From Streptomyces sp. NBC_01335 (lineage in GTDB: Bacteria; Actinomycetota; Actinomycetes; Streptomycetales; Streptomycetaceae): a DNA stretch of 64,000 nucleotides. Each line of letters opens with the position of its first letter. The stretch's first letter is position 1. Shown here in pieces: positions 49,271-58,189 of the stretch. The position numbers and the translations under genes are program-made. Below the pieces are notes generated by a model that worked only from the letters and a program-made list of their open reading frames with translations, was not told where the DNA came from and made no database searches. Where the stretch lies: positions 1,798,001 to 1,862,000 of the forward strand of contig NZ_CP108370.1 of the NCBI RefSeq assembly GCF_035953295.1. Reading direction: 5' to 3'.

Positions 49271-51766
49271 TCAGTGGGTGTCGCGTACGGCCAGGGCGCG
49301 GCGCAGGTCGTCGAGTTCGTCGACGAGCTTGCGCCGGAGGGCGGGGGTGAGGGTGTCGTCTTCGAGGGCGCGGTGGCCGAGTGCGAGCGCGTCGGCGTCC
49401 ACGTCGTACGCGGGGAAGGCGGCGCGGCCGGCGGCGGTGGCGATGGCGGGGCCCCGGCGGGCGGCGAGGGCTGCGGCGTCGGGGTAGTAGCGGGCGACGT
49501 AGTCGCGGGTGAGGCCGGTCTGTTCGGGCTGCCAGAAGCCCTGGGCGGTGGCGGTGAAGAGGTAGTTGGACAGGGTGTCGTCGTGGAACAGGGACTGCCA
49601 GGCGGCGGCCTTGGCCTCGGGGTCGGGCAGGGCGGCGCGGCAGCGGGCGGCGCCTTCCTGGCCTGCGGCGCTGGCGTCCTGGGCGAGTTCGGCGGCGATG
49701 GCGGTCTCGTCGGTGGCGCCGAGGACGGCGAGGCGGGTGAGGACGCGCCAGCGCAGTTCGGGGTCGAGTTCGGGGCCGCCGGGTGCGGTGCCGTCGGCGA
49801 GCCATTCCCGGAGGGTGTCGGGCTGGGTGGCGGCGTCGATGAGGTGGCGTACGGCGACGAGGCGCAGCCCGGGGTTGCTGCCGTCCTCGGTGCGGCGGAC
49901 GAGGTCGCGGCAGAGGTCGGTGAGGGTGGCGAGGGCGGCGGGGCGCTCTTCGGGGGTGAGGTAGCGGTCGGTGAGGAGGGCGGCGAAGCCGAGGACGCCC
50001 TGGGCGAGGGCGAGGTCGGTCTCGTGCGGGAGGTGGGTGCGGGCGAGGGCGAGGTGGGCGGTGGGGTGGAGGTCGCCGTCGCGGACCATGTCGCGGGCGG
50101 TGTTCCAGATGACGGCGCGGGTGAGGGGGTCGGGGATGCCGGAGAGGCCGTGTTCGACGGCGGTCCAGGAGGCGGGGTCGAGGCGGACCTTGGCGTAGGT
50201 GAGGTCGTGGTCGTTGGGGACGACGAGGACGGGGCGCCGGCCGGGGAGGGTGAGGGGTTCGCCGGTGCCGGGGACGTCGGTTTCGACGCGGTCGCGCAGG
50301 ACGAGGCGGTCGGGTCCGGTGCCGAGTTCGTGGTCGTAGAGGCCGACGGCGATGCGGTGGGGGCGGCTGCCGAGGTGGTCGACGGCGAGGGTCCACTCGT
50401 TGCCGCGCTCGTCGACGCGGGCGGTGAGGGTGTCGGGGCCGGTGGTGCGCAGCCAGGTGTCGGCCCAGCCGTGGACGTCGCGGTCGGTGGCGGAGGCGAG
50501 GTTGTCGATGAAGTCGGCGAGGCCGGCGTTGGCGAACTTGTGACGGGCGAAGTGGGCGTTGATGCCGGCGAGGAAGTCCTTCTCGCCGATCCAGGCGACG
50601 AGTTGGCGGAGTGCGGAGGCGCCCTTGGCGTAGGAGATGCCGTCGAAGTTGACGAGTGCGGAGGCGGTGTCGGGGACGGCGGCGGGGTCGGGGGCGACGG
50701 GGTGGGTGGAGGGGCGCTGGTCGGCGTCGTATCCCCAGCCCTTGCGGGCGACGCCGAAGTCGACCCAGGTGTCGGTGAAGCGGGTGGCTTCGGCGATGGT
50801 CTGGTAGCCCATGTATTCGGCGAAGGACTCGTTGAGCCAGATGTCGTCCCACCAGCTGAGGGTGACGAGGTCGCCGAACCACATGTGCGCCATCTCGTGG
50901 GAGATGACCATGGCGCGGGTCTGGCGTTCGGTGTCGGTGACGGCGGAGCGGTAGACGAACTCGTCGCGGAAGGTGACGAGTCCGGGGTTCTCCATGGCGC
51001 CGGCGTTGAACTCGGGGACGAAGGCCTGGTCGTAGGAGTCGAACGGGTAGGGCTCGTCGAACTTCTCGTGGTAGCGGTCGAAGCAGGCGCGGGTGGTGTC
51101 GAGGATCTCGTCGGCGTCGGCGTCGAGGTAGGGGGCGAGGGAGCGGCGGCAGTGGATGCCGAAGGGGATGCCGGCGTGTTCGGTGGTCACGGAGTGCCAG
51201 GGGCCGGCGGCGACGGCGACGAGGTAGGTGGAGATGAGGGGGGTGGGGGCGATGGTCCAGCGGCCGTCGCCGGTGGGGGTGGAGATGCCGTTGCCGAGGA
51301 CGTTCCAGCCGTCGGGGGCGGTGACGGTGATCTCGAAGACGGACTTGAGGTCGGGCTGGTCGAAGGCGGGGAAGACGCGCCGCACGTCGTCGAGGAAGAG
51401 CTGGGTGTAGACGTAGCTCTCGCCGTCGGTGGGGTCGGTGAAGCGGTGCATGCCCTCGCCGGTGCGCGAGTAGCGCATGGTGGCGTCGACGCGGAGCTCG
51501 TGGGGGCCGGCCGTGAGCCCGGTGAGGGGGTAGCGGTCGTCGGCGAGGAGGGCGGGGTCGAGGGGCTGTCCGTCGAGGCTGAGCGCGTGCAGTGCCGCGG
51601 GCTCGACCTCGATGAACGTGTCGCCGGCGGTGCGTGCGGTGAACCGGATGGCGGTGCGGGACGTGAAGGTCTCGTCGCCGGTGGTGAGGTCGAGGGCGAT
51701 GGTGTATCGCTGGACGTCGATGGTGCGGGCTCGGGTCTGCGCTTCGTCGCGCGTCAGTACGGACAT
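49271..51766 (-). CDS. pepN: Aminopeptidase N (M1 family)
   Basis: The 831-aa protein has the M1 signature: substrate-recognition FNAGAMENPGLVTF (GAMEN, about residue 254) and zinc site VISHEMAHMWFGDLVTLSWW with DDIWLNESFAEYMGY (HExxH-x18-E, about residues 289-312). The N-terminal beta-domain (RYTIALDLTTGDETFTSRTA) and the C-terminal ERAP1-like alpha-domain complete the fold. It removes N-terminal amino acids from peptides in the cytoplasm; there is no signal peptide. The ATG has only GGAGAA immediately before it, an unusually short Shine-Dalgarno spacing. Confidence 0.95.
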   Translation of the reverse strand: MSVLTRDEAQTRARTIDVQRYTIALDLTTGDETFTSRTAIRFTARTAGDTFIEVEPAALHALSLDGQPLDPALLADDRYPLTGLTAGPHELRVDATMRYSRTGEGMHRFTDPTDGESYVYTQLFLDDVRRVFPAFDQPDLKSVFEITVTAPDGWNVLGNGISTPTGDGRWTIAPTPLISTYLVAVAAGPWHSVTTEHAGIPFGIHCRRSLAPYLDADADEILDTTRACFDRYHEKFDEPYPFDSYDQAFVPEFNAGAMENPGLVTFRDEFVYRSAVTDTERQTRAMVISHEMAHMWFGDLVTLSWWDDIWLNESFAEYMGYQTIAEATRFTDTWVDFGVARKGWGYDADQRPSTHPVAPDPAAVPDTASALVNFDGISYAKGASALRQLVAWIGEKDFLAGINAHFARHKFANAGLADFIDNLASATDRDVHGWADTWLRTTGPDTLTARVDERGNEWTLAVDHLGSRPHRIAVGLYDHELGTGPDRLVLRDRVETDVPGTGEPLTLPGRRPVLVVPNDHDLTYAKVRLDPASWTAVEHGLSGIPDPLTRAVIWNTARDMVRDGDLHPTAHLALARTHLPHETDLALAQGVLGFAALLTDRYLTPEERPAALATLTDLCRDLVRRTEDGSNPGLRLVAVRHLIDAATQPDTLREWLADGTAPGGPELDPELRWRVLTRLAVLGATDETAIAAELAQDASAAGQEGAARCRAALPDPEAKAAAWQSLFHDDTLSNYLFTATAQGFWQPEQTGLTRDYVARYYPDAAALAARRGPAIATAAGRAAFPAYDVDADALALGHRALEDDTLTPALRRKLVDELDDLRRALAVRDTH

Positions 51767-51815
51767 TTCTCCATGCTGCCGTACGGCTCCGAGGGCGTGC
51801 GACGGGGTTCTCCCG

Positions 51816-51854
51816 GGGCGGGTCGTACGGGCGGGCTGCCCGTACGACCCGCCC
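51816..51854 (-). terminator. 17-bp stem-loop behind the chorismate mutase gene
   Basis: Positions 51816-51832 pair perfectly with 51838-51854 around a GGGCT loop, 21 nt past the chorismate mutase stop and upstream of pepN. Confidence 0.85.
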
Positions 51855-51875
51855 GTCGGGGACCTCGGGGGCGGG

Positions 51876-52223
51876 TCACGCCTCCTGCGGGTCGCCGCTT
51901 CCGGCCTCGCGGTCGCCGCCGGTCGTCTCCTCCGCGATCCGCTCGTGGTGGCGGATCACCTCGGCGACGATGAAGTTGAGGAGCTTCTCCGCGAAGGCCG
52001 GGTCGAGTTTGGCGTTGCCGGCGAGCTGGCGGAGCCGCTCGATCTGCCGCGCCTCGCGCGCCGGGTCGGCGGGCGGGAGCTGGTGAGCGGCCTTCAGGTG
52101 TCCCACTTGCTGGGTGCACTTGAACCGTTCGGCGAGCATGTGGACGACGGCGGCGTCGATGTTGTCGATGCTCTCGCGCAGCCGGTTCAGTTCTGCGCGT
52201 ACGGACGGATCGATGTCGTTCAT
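51876..52223 (-). CDS. Chorismate mutase, AroQ type
   Basis: The 115-aa all-helical protein has the AroQ pattern: LNRLRESIDNIDAAVVHMLA with ERFKCTQQVGHLKAAHQLPP (active-site Arg, Lys), PAREARQIERLRQLAGNAKL and FAEKLLNFIVAEVIRHHERI. It turns chorismate into prephenate for Phe/Tyr synthesis. It is a stand-alone cytoplasmic form with no signal peptide and no fused dehydratase. The start ATG has a weak Shine-Dalgarno. Confidence 0.9.
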   Translation of the reverse strand: MNDIDPSVRAELNRLRESIDNIDAAVVHMLAERFKCTQQVGHLKAAHQLPPADPAREARQIERLRQLAGNAKLDPAFAEKLLNFIVAEVIRHHERIAEETTGGDREAGSGDPQEA

Positions 52224-52389
52224 GGTCGACGAGCTTAGACGTAGCGCGCCGGCGGGTGGGCGCCGGTGGGTGGTACCGGCCCGGGGCGCCGGGAGGCACC
52301 TCACGAGGGCCGGCCCTCGCCCGCCCGGGCCGTCGCCCCGTACGGTGGAAGGCGGGCGGCGGGGGCCGCCCACCGGGGGGGGTGGGGGC

Positions 52390-53277
52390 GTGGCGGAGAA
52401 CGGCCGGACCGGGGGCCCGGTGGTGCGTGGGTTTCCGCATCTGGACACCGTCAGGGCTTCGATCACCGCGCTGTACCGGCGGATGGGCGGCGCGGGTGTG
52501 CGCGCGTACGCGGGGAGTCTGCCGGGGGCCGAGGTCGCGTTCGGGGACGCGGAGGAGTTGTACGGGGGCGCGCAGCGGGTGGCCCGGGCGGCGGTGGCGC
52601 ACCTGCGGCTGCCCGACGCCCGCATGATCGTCGGTTTCCGCCGGATGGAGCATGCGGCGACCGTCGAACTCGCGGCGGGGCCAGAGTACTTCGTGGAGCT
52701 CAACGACCGGTTCCGTTCCAACCGGCGCGATGTCGGTGCCGCGTTGGTGCACGAGGTCACCCATGTGCTGTTGCACCGGCTGGGGTTGGAGTTCTCCGGG
52801 ATCCGGGAGAACGAGATACTGACCGACACGGTGGCGGTGTATCTCGGCGCGGGCTGGCTGCTGCTGGACGCGTTCCGCGAGGATGCGCTGACCCGCCAGA
52901 AGCTGGGGTACCTGACGCCGGAGGAGTTCGGTTACGTGCTGGCGAAGAGGTCGCTGGCGTTCGGCGAGGACCCCTCGCCGTGGTTCACCAGCCCGGGGGC
53001 GTACCAGGCGTACACCGAGGGCCGGTCGAGGGCGCTGCGGGATCTGCGGGTGCCGCCGTTGCGGGCGGCGGGCGGGATGAGCCGGATGCGGTACGCCCGG
53101 GACCGGCACCGGGCGGTGGCGGCGCCCGGCGCTCCGTACGCCTTCGAGGGCGGCGGTCCGGAGCGGCGGGTGCTGTTCGACTGCCCGACGTGCCATCAGC
53201 GGCTCCGGCTGCCGCTGCGCGGTCCGGTCCGGGCGGGCTGCGGGGTGTGCGGGACGCGGTGGGCGTGCGACACGTGA
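52390..53277 (+). CDS. Putative zinc metallopeptidase (HExxH) with C-terminal zinc ribbon
   Basis: The 295-aa protein has VGAALVHEVTHVLLHRLGLE (His121, Glu122, His125) and a following acidic segment SGIRENEILTDTVAVYLG (Glu140 or Glu142 as possible third ligand), giving a gluzincin-like arrangement. The C-terminus is a zinc ribbon: DCPTCHQRLRLPL (Cys265, Cys268) and AGCGVCGTRWAC (Cys284, Cys287). There is no signal peptide or membrane helix, so it is probably cytoplasmic. I do not recognise the family by name. GTG start after a G-rich run. It converges on the MpaB-like gene with a 21-bp gap. Confidence 0.7.
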   Translation: MAENGRTGGPVVRGFPHLDTVRASITALYRRMGGAGVRAYAGSLPGAEVAFGDAEELYGGAQRVARAAVAHLRLPDARMIVGFRRMEHAATVELAAGPEYFVELNDRFRSNRRDVGAALVHEVTHVLLHRLGLEFSGIRENEILTDTVAVYLGAGWLLLDAFREDALTRQKLGYLTPEEFGYVLAKRSLAFGEDPSPWFTSPGAYQAYTEGRSRALRDLRVPPLRAAGGMSRMRYARDRHRAVAAPGAPYAFEGGGPERRVLFDCPTCHQRLRLPLRGPVRAGCGVCGTRWACDT

Positions 53278-53298
53278 ACCAGAAGGCGGTCCGGCCGG

Positions 53299-54456
53299 TC
53301 AGACGACCGGGGCGGGCGGGGTCCAGCGCCGGGTGCGGGGGACGGCGGTGGAGAGGCCGTAGTCCTTCTTGAGGTGTTCGGGGATCGCGTAGTGCATGAC
53401 CCGGCCCCGGGTGAGCGAGGAGAGTTCGAACAGGGTGGTGAGGTGGCCGAGGCGGTCCAGGGCCCACGCGCCCAGGGGTGAGCGGTCCTCGATGGTCTCC
53501 AGTACGTTCATCAGGGCGGGCGCGGCCTTGACGACGGTGTCCCAGGGGGTGCGGGCGACGCCGAGCCAGTCGGCGCAGGTGTCCCCGATCAGGTGGCGGA
53601 TCAGCGCGGAGACGACCGGGTCCAGCAGGGTTCCGGGGACCACCTCCTCGTACAGGTCGATCAGCTGCCGGGTGAGGGCGACTCCTTCGTCGCTGGGGCC
53701 CATGTGCCGGGTCATGTAGAGGTCGGAGAAGGCGCGGGCCTGGGCGAGGTCCTTGGGGGCGTGTTCCTGGTCGACGCCGAGCATCGCGCCGACGACGCGC
53801 CAGGCGTAGTGGTAGGCCCCCGCGCCGTCGACGCTCATGTGGATGCCGAGCCGGTGCAGGGCGTCCAGCACCTGCATCGAGAACATCATCTGCCCGCCGA
53901 TCATGTCCTCCTGGCAGATCGGCGTACCGAGGGCCTCCGTGTCCCAGCGGCCCTCGCGCCGCAGGTGGTAGCGGATGGAGGCGTGCAGCAGGCGGACTTT
54001 CTGGGCGGCGGGGAGGAAGCGTCCGCCGGCTTCGAAGGCGTCGGGCTGCATGAGGTAGACGGTGAACTGTCCGGTCTCCGCCATGCGTTTGGAGGGGTAG
54101 TTCAGCGAGTGCGTCGCCGACAGGAGCTTCGCGATGTGCGGGACGACGTAGCAGGCGGGCATGGCGGCGAAGGAGAGGGCGGTGGAGATGTGCACGTTGT
54201 TGTCGATGAAGAAGAGCCGCGCCTTCTCCATCTCCTCCCAGTCGACCCAGGAGGGCGGGCTGCTGGTCTCGTGGAGGTACGCGCGGGCGACGTCCGGCAG
54301 CCCGTCCGGGAGGGGCTGTCCGGCCACGGAGACGTACCGCATCAGGGTGTTGAACTTCCCCGTCTCGCCGCGCTCGAAGAGGGTGGTGACCGTGGCGTCG
54401 GCGAGTTCGTCGCCGCACTGGCGCAGCGCGTCCATGGACTGCTCGGTCGGGTACAC
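53299..54456 (-). CDS. MpaB/Lcp-like (DUF2236) oxygenase
   Basis: The 385-aa protein matches the DUF2236 oxygenase family, which includes the rubber oxygenase Lcp and the mycophenolate enzyme MpaB. Landmarks: EEMEKARLFFIDNNVHISTA, MPACYVVPHIAKLLSATHSL, YPSKRMAETGQFTVYLMQP, VRLLHASIRYHLRREGRW (His158 at the proximal heme-ligand position), and ICQEDMIGGQMMFSMQVL. Family members use b-type heme and O2 to cleave isoprenoid C=C bonds. It lies 38 bp downstream of a polyprenyl synthase gene, which suggests the substrate is a polyprenyl chain. The GTG start has GAGGAG upstream. Confidence 0.82.
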   Translation of the reverse strand: MYPTEQSMDALRQCGDELADATVTTLFERGETGKFNTLMRYVSVAGQPLPDGLPDVARAYLHETSSPPSWVDWEEMEKARLFFIDNNVHISTALSFAAMPACYVVPHIAKLLSATHSLNYPSKRMAETGQFTVYLMQPDAFEAGGRFLPAAQKVRLLHASIRYHLRREGRWDTEALGTPICQEDMIGGQMMFSMQVLDALHRLGIHMSVDGAGAYHYAWRVVGAMLGVDQEHAPKDLAQARAFSDLYMTRHMGPSDEGVALTRQLIDLYEEVVPGTLLDPVVSALIRHLIGDTCADWLGVARTPWDTVVKAAPALMNVLETIEDRSPLGAWALDRLGHLTTLFELSSLTRGRVMHYAIPEHLKKDYGLSTAVPRTRRWTPPAPVV

Positions 54457-54494
54457 GGGTGGCTCCTCGGGGTGGGGGTGGATCGGCGGGGGCG

Positions 54495-55721
54495 TCAGGC
54501 GGGGCGGGCGGTGACCGCGGTGGCCAGGTGGGCGAGGGCGGCGTGCGCGGGTGCGGGGAGGCCGGCGCCGTCGAGCGCCCGGGTGGCGAGGGAGACCCGG
54601 TCGCCGATCATGCGCTCGACGCGGGCGCGGGCACCGGTGGACTCCACGACGGCGCGTACGAGGCCGAGTTGGGCGGCGGTGAGGCTGCCTCGCCCGAGGA
54701 GCCGGGAGAGTGCGCGGCGCTCGGCGGGGCCGGCCGCGGCGAGGGCGTGGGCGATCAGCGCGGTGGGGCGGGCACCGGTGATGTCGTCCGTGTTGGCCTT
54801 GCCGGTGTGCTCCGGTTCGCCGAACAGGCCGAGGAGGTCGTCGCGGAGCTGGAACGCCTCGCCGAGCGGCAGCCCGTAGTCGGTGAAGGCGTCGCGCAGG
54901 GCCGCGTCGCCGCCGCCGAGCACGGCACCGATGTGCAGGGGGTGTTCCACGGTGTACTTGGCGGTCTTGTACCGGATCACCTTCAGCGACTGCCGTACGT
55001 CGGGCGGTTGGGCGGTGCGCAGGATCTCCAGGGCCTCTCCGGCGACGAGTTCGCGCGCCAGCACGCCCCAGAGAGGGCGGGCCCGGGCCAGGTAGGCGCC
55101 GGGCAGGCCGCAGCCGGTGAAGAGCTGTCCGGCCCAGGACATCAGCAGGTCTCCGGCGAGCATCGCGAGCGAGGCGGCGCGCGGGTTCACCCGGGTGCCC
55201 CGGGTGACGGCGGAGCGCAGGGCGACGTGGGCGGTCGGCAGGCCGTGCCGCAGCCGGCTGTCGTCGATGATGTCGTCGTGGACGACGGCCGCCGCGTGGA
55301 CGAGTTCCATGGCGGCCGCCGCCCGGACCATCGCCTCGCTGTCCGGCTGCCGCGCCGCCCGCCAGCCCCAGTAGCAGAACGCCGACCGGAGCCGTTTCCC
55401 GTGGGCGGTGGCGTCGGACAGGACGGCCGCGAGCGGGGCGAGGTCCTCGTCGACGGCGAGCAGCGCCTCGGTCTCCGCGTCGGTGAACCGCCGCAGCTCC
55501 CGGTCCACCCGGGCCCGCAGCGCGGCGAGCTCCGACGGCTCGGGGGTGGCGGGGGCGGGGCTGGCCGCCGAGGACGCGACGGCGGTGGGCGTGGCGGCGA
55601 TGGGCGCGGCGCAGGCGGCGGACGCGGCGGGGGCGTGCCGCCTGGGCCTGGGCAGGGGTACGGCGTGGGCCGGCGGCCCGGGCGCGGCCGGCCCGGGGGC
55701 GAGGCGTACGGGCTCAGGCAC
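54495..55721 (-). CDS. Polyprenyl diphosphate synthase (trans-isoprenyl)
   Basis: The 408-aa protein has a low-complexity Pro/Ala N-terminus (about 1-62), then the all-trans prenyltransferase domain: GKRLRSAFCYWGWRAA, first Asp-rich motif VHDDIIDDSRLRHG (149-160), SLAMLAGDLLMSWAG, and the second Asp-rich motif FQLRDDLLGLFGEPEHTGK (DD at 294-295). It condenses IPP with allylic diphosphates. The DDxxD spacing and small residues upstream (HAAAVV) suggest a product longer than C15, by inference. The GTG overlaps the upstream small gene by 8 bases. A start after the Ala/Pro-rich tract is possible. Confidence 0.87.
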   Translation of the reverse strand: MPEPVRLAPGPAAPGPPAHAVPLPRPRRHAPAASAACAAPIAATPTAVASSAASPAPATPEPSELAALRARVDRELRRFTDAETEALLAVDEDLAPLAAVLSDATAHGKRLRSAFCYWGWRAARQPDSEAMVRAAAAMELVHAAAVVHDDIIDDSRLRHGLPTAHVALRSAVTRGTRVNPRAASLAMLAGDLLMSWAGQLFTGCGLPGAYLARARPLWGVLARELVAGEALEILRTAQPPDVRQSLKVIRYKTAKYTVEHPLHIGAVLGGGDAALRDAFTDYGLPLGEAFQLRDDLLGLFGEPEHTGKANTDDITGARPTALIAHALAAAGPAERRALSRLLGRGSLTAAQLGLVRAVVESTGARARVERMIGDRVSLATRALDGAGLPAPAHAALAHLATAVTARPA

Positions 55722-55986
55722 CGGGCCCGCCCGCGCCCCGGGTACGGGCGTGGCGCGCGAGGATCTCCAGGTGCGCGGGGCCGGTGCCCACCCTGTCCAG
55801 CGCCAGGCGGCCGCGCGCCCTGAGGTCCTGCTCCCCCTGCTGGGCGAGGTCTCCCAGGTCGGAGCGGCCGAACAGACCGCGCGCGGCGGTCCAGGCCGCG
55901 CCGCAGGTGGCCAGGGCCAGATCGGCCAGACCGGCGGCGAGCAGGACCGGCCCGCTCCCGCCGTCCTCCCGGGTCTCCGATGTCAT
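55714..55986 (-). CDS. Small protein at head of the polyprenyl synthase operon
   Basis: The 90-aa protein has a hydrophobic helix (PVLLAAGLADLALATCGAAW, about residues 13-32) followed by a charged segment LAQQGEQDLRARGRLALDRV. The ATG has GGGAGGGG upstream. It overlaps the polyprenyl synthase gene by 8 bases and is its likely co-translated partner, perhaps a membrane tether. No named family recognised. Confidence 0.65.
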   Translation of the reverse strand: MTSETREDGGSGPVLLAAGLADLALATCGAAWTAARGLFGRSDLGDLAQQGEQDLRARGRLALDRVGTGPAHLEILARHARTRGAGGPGA

Positions 55987-56173
55987 GTGTGCCCGCCCCT
56001 CCCGTACGGCGCGCCGTCGCTCCGGCGCCGCTCCGGTGGGCAGGCTGCCCCGGCGAAGGGCGGCGGAAGCACCGGCCACCCCATGTGATGATCGTTCGTT
56101 CGCCCGTACTACTCCGGGGCCGGCGCCCGCCCTGGGCGCTCCCCCGTGTGCGCCTGCGCTCCCCCGCACAGCA

Positions 56174-56207
56174 CGACGCCCGGTCCGGAGAACCGGACCG
56201 GGCGTCG
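56174..56207 (-). terminator. Second terminator hairpin behind the DEAD-box helicase gene
   Basis: Positions 56174-56188 pair perfectly (15 bp) with 56193-56207 around a 4-nt loop (AGAA on the plus strand), 40 nt past the helicase stop. It probably blocks read-through into the isoprenoid operon. Confidence 0.85.
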
Positions 56208-56219
56208 CCCTGGTCACTG

Positions 56220-56244
56220 AGCCGTGCGGCCTCGCCGCACGGCT
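56220..56244 (-). terminator. First terminator hairpin behind the DEAD-box helicase gene
   Basis: AGCCGTGCGG (56220-56229) pairs with CCGCACGGCT (56235-56244), starting 3 nt past the helicase stop codon. Confidence 0.75.
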
Positions 56245-56247
56245 GCC

Positions 56248-58005
56248 TTACGCGGCGCGGCGGCTGCGGGGCGCTCCCCCACCGTTGCCGCCGTTGCCCC
56301 GGCCCGCCCCGGCGGGACGGCCGGAGCCGGTGCCGGTACGGCCCGAGCCCGTGCCCGTACGGCCGGAACCGGTGCGGCCGGCGCTCGCGCCCGTACGCCC
56401 GGCGCCCGCACCGCGGGCCTCGCCGCGCTGCGCCCCGGCGGAGGCTCCGCCGCGACCGCCGCCGTTGCCCGTGCCGCGTGCGCCGCCGGTGGTGCCGGTG
56501 GTGGTGCTCGTGCCTCCGGCGCCGCCCGCGCCGCCCCGGCGACCGCGGCCGCGGCTGCCCGAGCGGGTGGTGGCGCCGGTGGTGCCCGCCTGGCCGCCGG
56601 AGCGGGTGCGCTGCTTCGGCGGGGTCGGCTGGGGCACCTCGATGACGACCGCGATGCCGGAGGGCTCGCGGGCGCCGGTGATCCGGCTGAGCTCCGGGTC
56701 GCTGGAGGTGATGCGGGTGGTGTGCGGGGCGATGCCCGCGTCCTGCATGAGGCGGGTCATGTCCCGCTTCTCCTCGGGCAGCACCAGCGTGACGACGCTG
56801 CCGGACTCGCCGGCGCGCGCGGTGCGGCCGCCTCGGTGGAGGTAGTCCTTGTGGTCGGTGGGCGGGTCCACGTTGACGACGAGGTCGAGGTCGTCGACGT
56901 GGATGCCGCGGGCCGCCACGTTGGTCGCGACGAGCGCCGTGACCTGGCCGTCCTTGAACTGGTCCAGGGTGCGGTTGCGCTGCGGCTGGGACCGGCCGCC
57001 GTGCAGGGCGGCGGCGCGGACACCGGCGGCGAGCAGGCGCTTGGCGAAGCGGTCGGCGGCACGCTTGGTGTCGACGAACATGATCACGCGGCCCTCGCGG
57101 GCGGCGATCTTCGTGGCGACGGCCTTCTTGTCGGTGTCGTCCAGCACGTGCAGCACGTGGTGCTCCATCGTGGTGACGGCGCCGGCCGACGGGTCGACGG
57201 AGTGCACGACCGGGTCGGTCAGGAACATCTTGACCAGCCGGTCGATGTTCTTGTCCAGGGTGGCGGAGAACAGCATCCGCTGGCCGTCCGCCTCGACCTG
57301 CTTGAGCAGGGCGGTGACCTGCGGCATGAAGCCCATGTCGGCCATCTGGTCGGCCTCGTCGAGGACCGTGATGGAGACCTCGTCCAGGCGGCAGTCGCCG
57401 CGCTCGATGAGGTCCTTCAGCCGGCCCGGAGTGGCGACGAGCACCTCGGCGCCGCGCCGGAGCGTGGCGGCCTGCTTGGTGAGGGACATCCCGCCGACCA
57501 CGGTCGCCAGGCGCAGGTTCACGGAGGTGGCGTACGGCGTAAGCGCGTCGGTCACCTGCTGGGCGAGCTCGCGGGTCGGAACCAGCACGAGGGCCAGCGG
57601 GGCGCGGGGCTCGCTGCGGCGTCCGGCGGTACGGGCCAGCAGCGCGAGGCCGAAGGCCAGCGTCTTGCCGGAGCCGGTGCGGCCGCGGCCGAGGATGTCC
57701 CGGCCGGCGAGCGAGTTCGGCAGGGTGGCGCCCTGGATCGGGAAGGGGTCGGTGACACCCTGCGCGGCCAGCGTCTTCAGCAGCGCTGCGGGCATGTCCA
57801 GCTCGGCGAACGCCTCGACGGCGGGCAGAGCGGGGGTGAGGGTCTCCGGCAGGGCGAACTCGCCGCCCTGCGGAGCGGCGGGACGGCGGCGCGCGGGAGC
57901 CTTGCCGGCTCCCCGGCGGGCGGGGGCGGCCTGGGACTGGGCGCGGCCCCGTCCACTCGGCTGACGGTTGCCGGCCGGGCGGTCCTGGCGTTCGAAGCGG
58001 GTCAT
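56248..58005 (-). CDS. DEAD-box RNA helicase with Gly/Arg/Thr-rich tail
   Basis: The 585-aa protein has all DEAD-box motifs: Q motif region DPFPIQGATLPNSLAGRD, motif I GRGRTGSGKTLAFGLAL (about residues 106-122), VPTRELAQQV, GGMSLTKQ, ATPGRLKDLI, motif II VLDEADQMADMGF, motif III LFSATLDKNID, and motif VI HRGGRTARAGESGSVV. The C-terminal ~120 residues are Gly/Arg/Thr-rich repeats (RTGSGRTGTGSGRTGTGSGR), an RGG-like RNA-binding tail. The N-terminus is also basic. It likely unwinds structured RNA, and its position directly downstream of cspA fits a cold-adaptation role. GGAGGG precedes the ATG. Confidence 0.92.
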   Translation of the reverse strand: MTRFERQDRPAGNRQPSGRGRAQSQAAPARRGAGKAPARRRPAAPQGGEFALPETLTPALPAVEAFAELDMPAALLKTLAAQGVTDPFPIQGATLPNSLAGRDILGRGRTGSGKTLAFGLALLARTAGRRSEPRAPLALVLVPTRELAQQVTDALTPYATSVNLRLATVVGGMSLTKQAATLRRGAEVLVATPGRLKDLIERGDCRLDEVSITVLDEADQMADMGFMPQVTALLKQVEADGQRMLFSATLDKNIDRLVKMFLTDPVVHSVDPSAGAVTTMEHHVLHVLDDTDKKAVATKIAAREGRVIMFVDTKRAADRFAKRLLAAGVRAAALHGGRSQPQRNRTLDQFKDGQVTALVATNVAARGIHVDDLDLVVNVDPPTDHKDYLHRGGRTARAGESGSVVTLVLPEEKRDMTRLMQDAGIAPHTTRITSSDPELSRITGAREPSGIAVVIEVPQPTPPKQRTRSGGQAGTTGATTRSGSRGRGRRGGAGGAGGTSTTTGTTGGARGTGNGGGRGGASAGAQRGEARGAGAGRTGASAGRTGSGRTGTGSGRTGTGSGRPAGAGRGNGGNGGGAPRSRRAA

Positions 58006-58132
58006 ACGGAATTTCCCTCCTGGGGGATTCCTGGGTCGCTGCGACATGCTCTTCGGACCGCTTTCATGTGCGCCCCAGGATGCGGCACATGGCGGGTGCT
58101 CCGGTGACAGGACGTCCCGGAGACAGCACAAA

Positions 58133-58165
58133 CCGGGGCCCGCACCGTGAAGGTGCGAGCCCCGG
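58133..58165 (-). terminator. cspA terminator
   Basis: CCGGGGCCCGCACC (58133-58146) pairs with GGTGCGAGCCCCGG (58152-58165) with one C/A mismatch, 25 nt past the cspA stop; the minus strand then reads TTTG. Confidence 0.75.
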
Positions 58166-58189
58166 CTGCGAGGTACGCGTCCGGCCGAA

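Noticed and set aside
49274..51973. An 899-codon plus-strand open frame opposite pepN
   Set aside because: It is a Gly/Val/Glu-rich shadow of the pepN reading frame with no recognisable domain.
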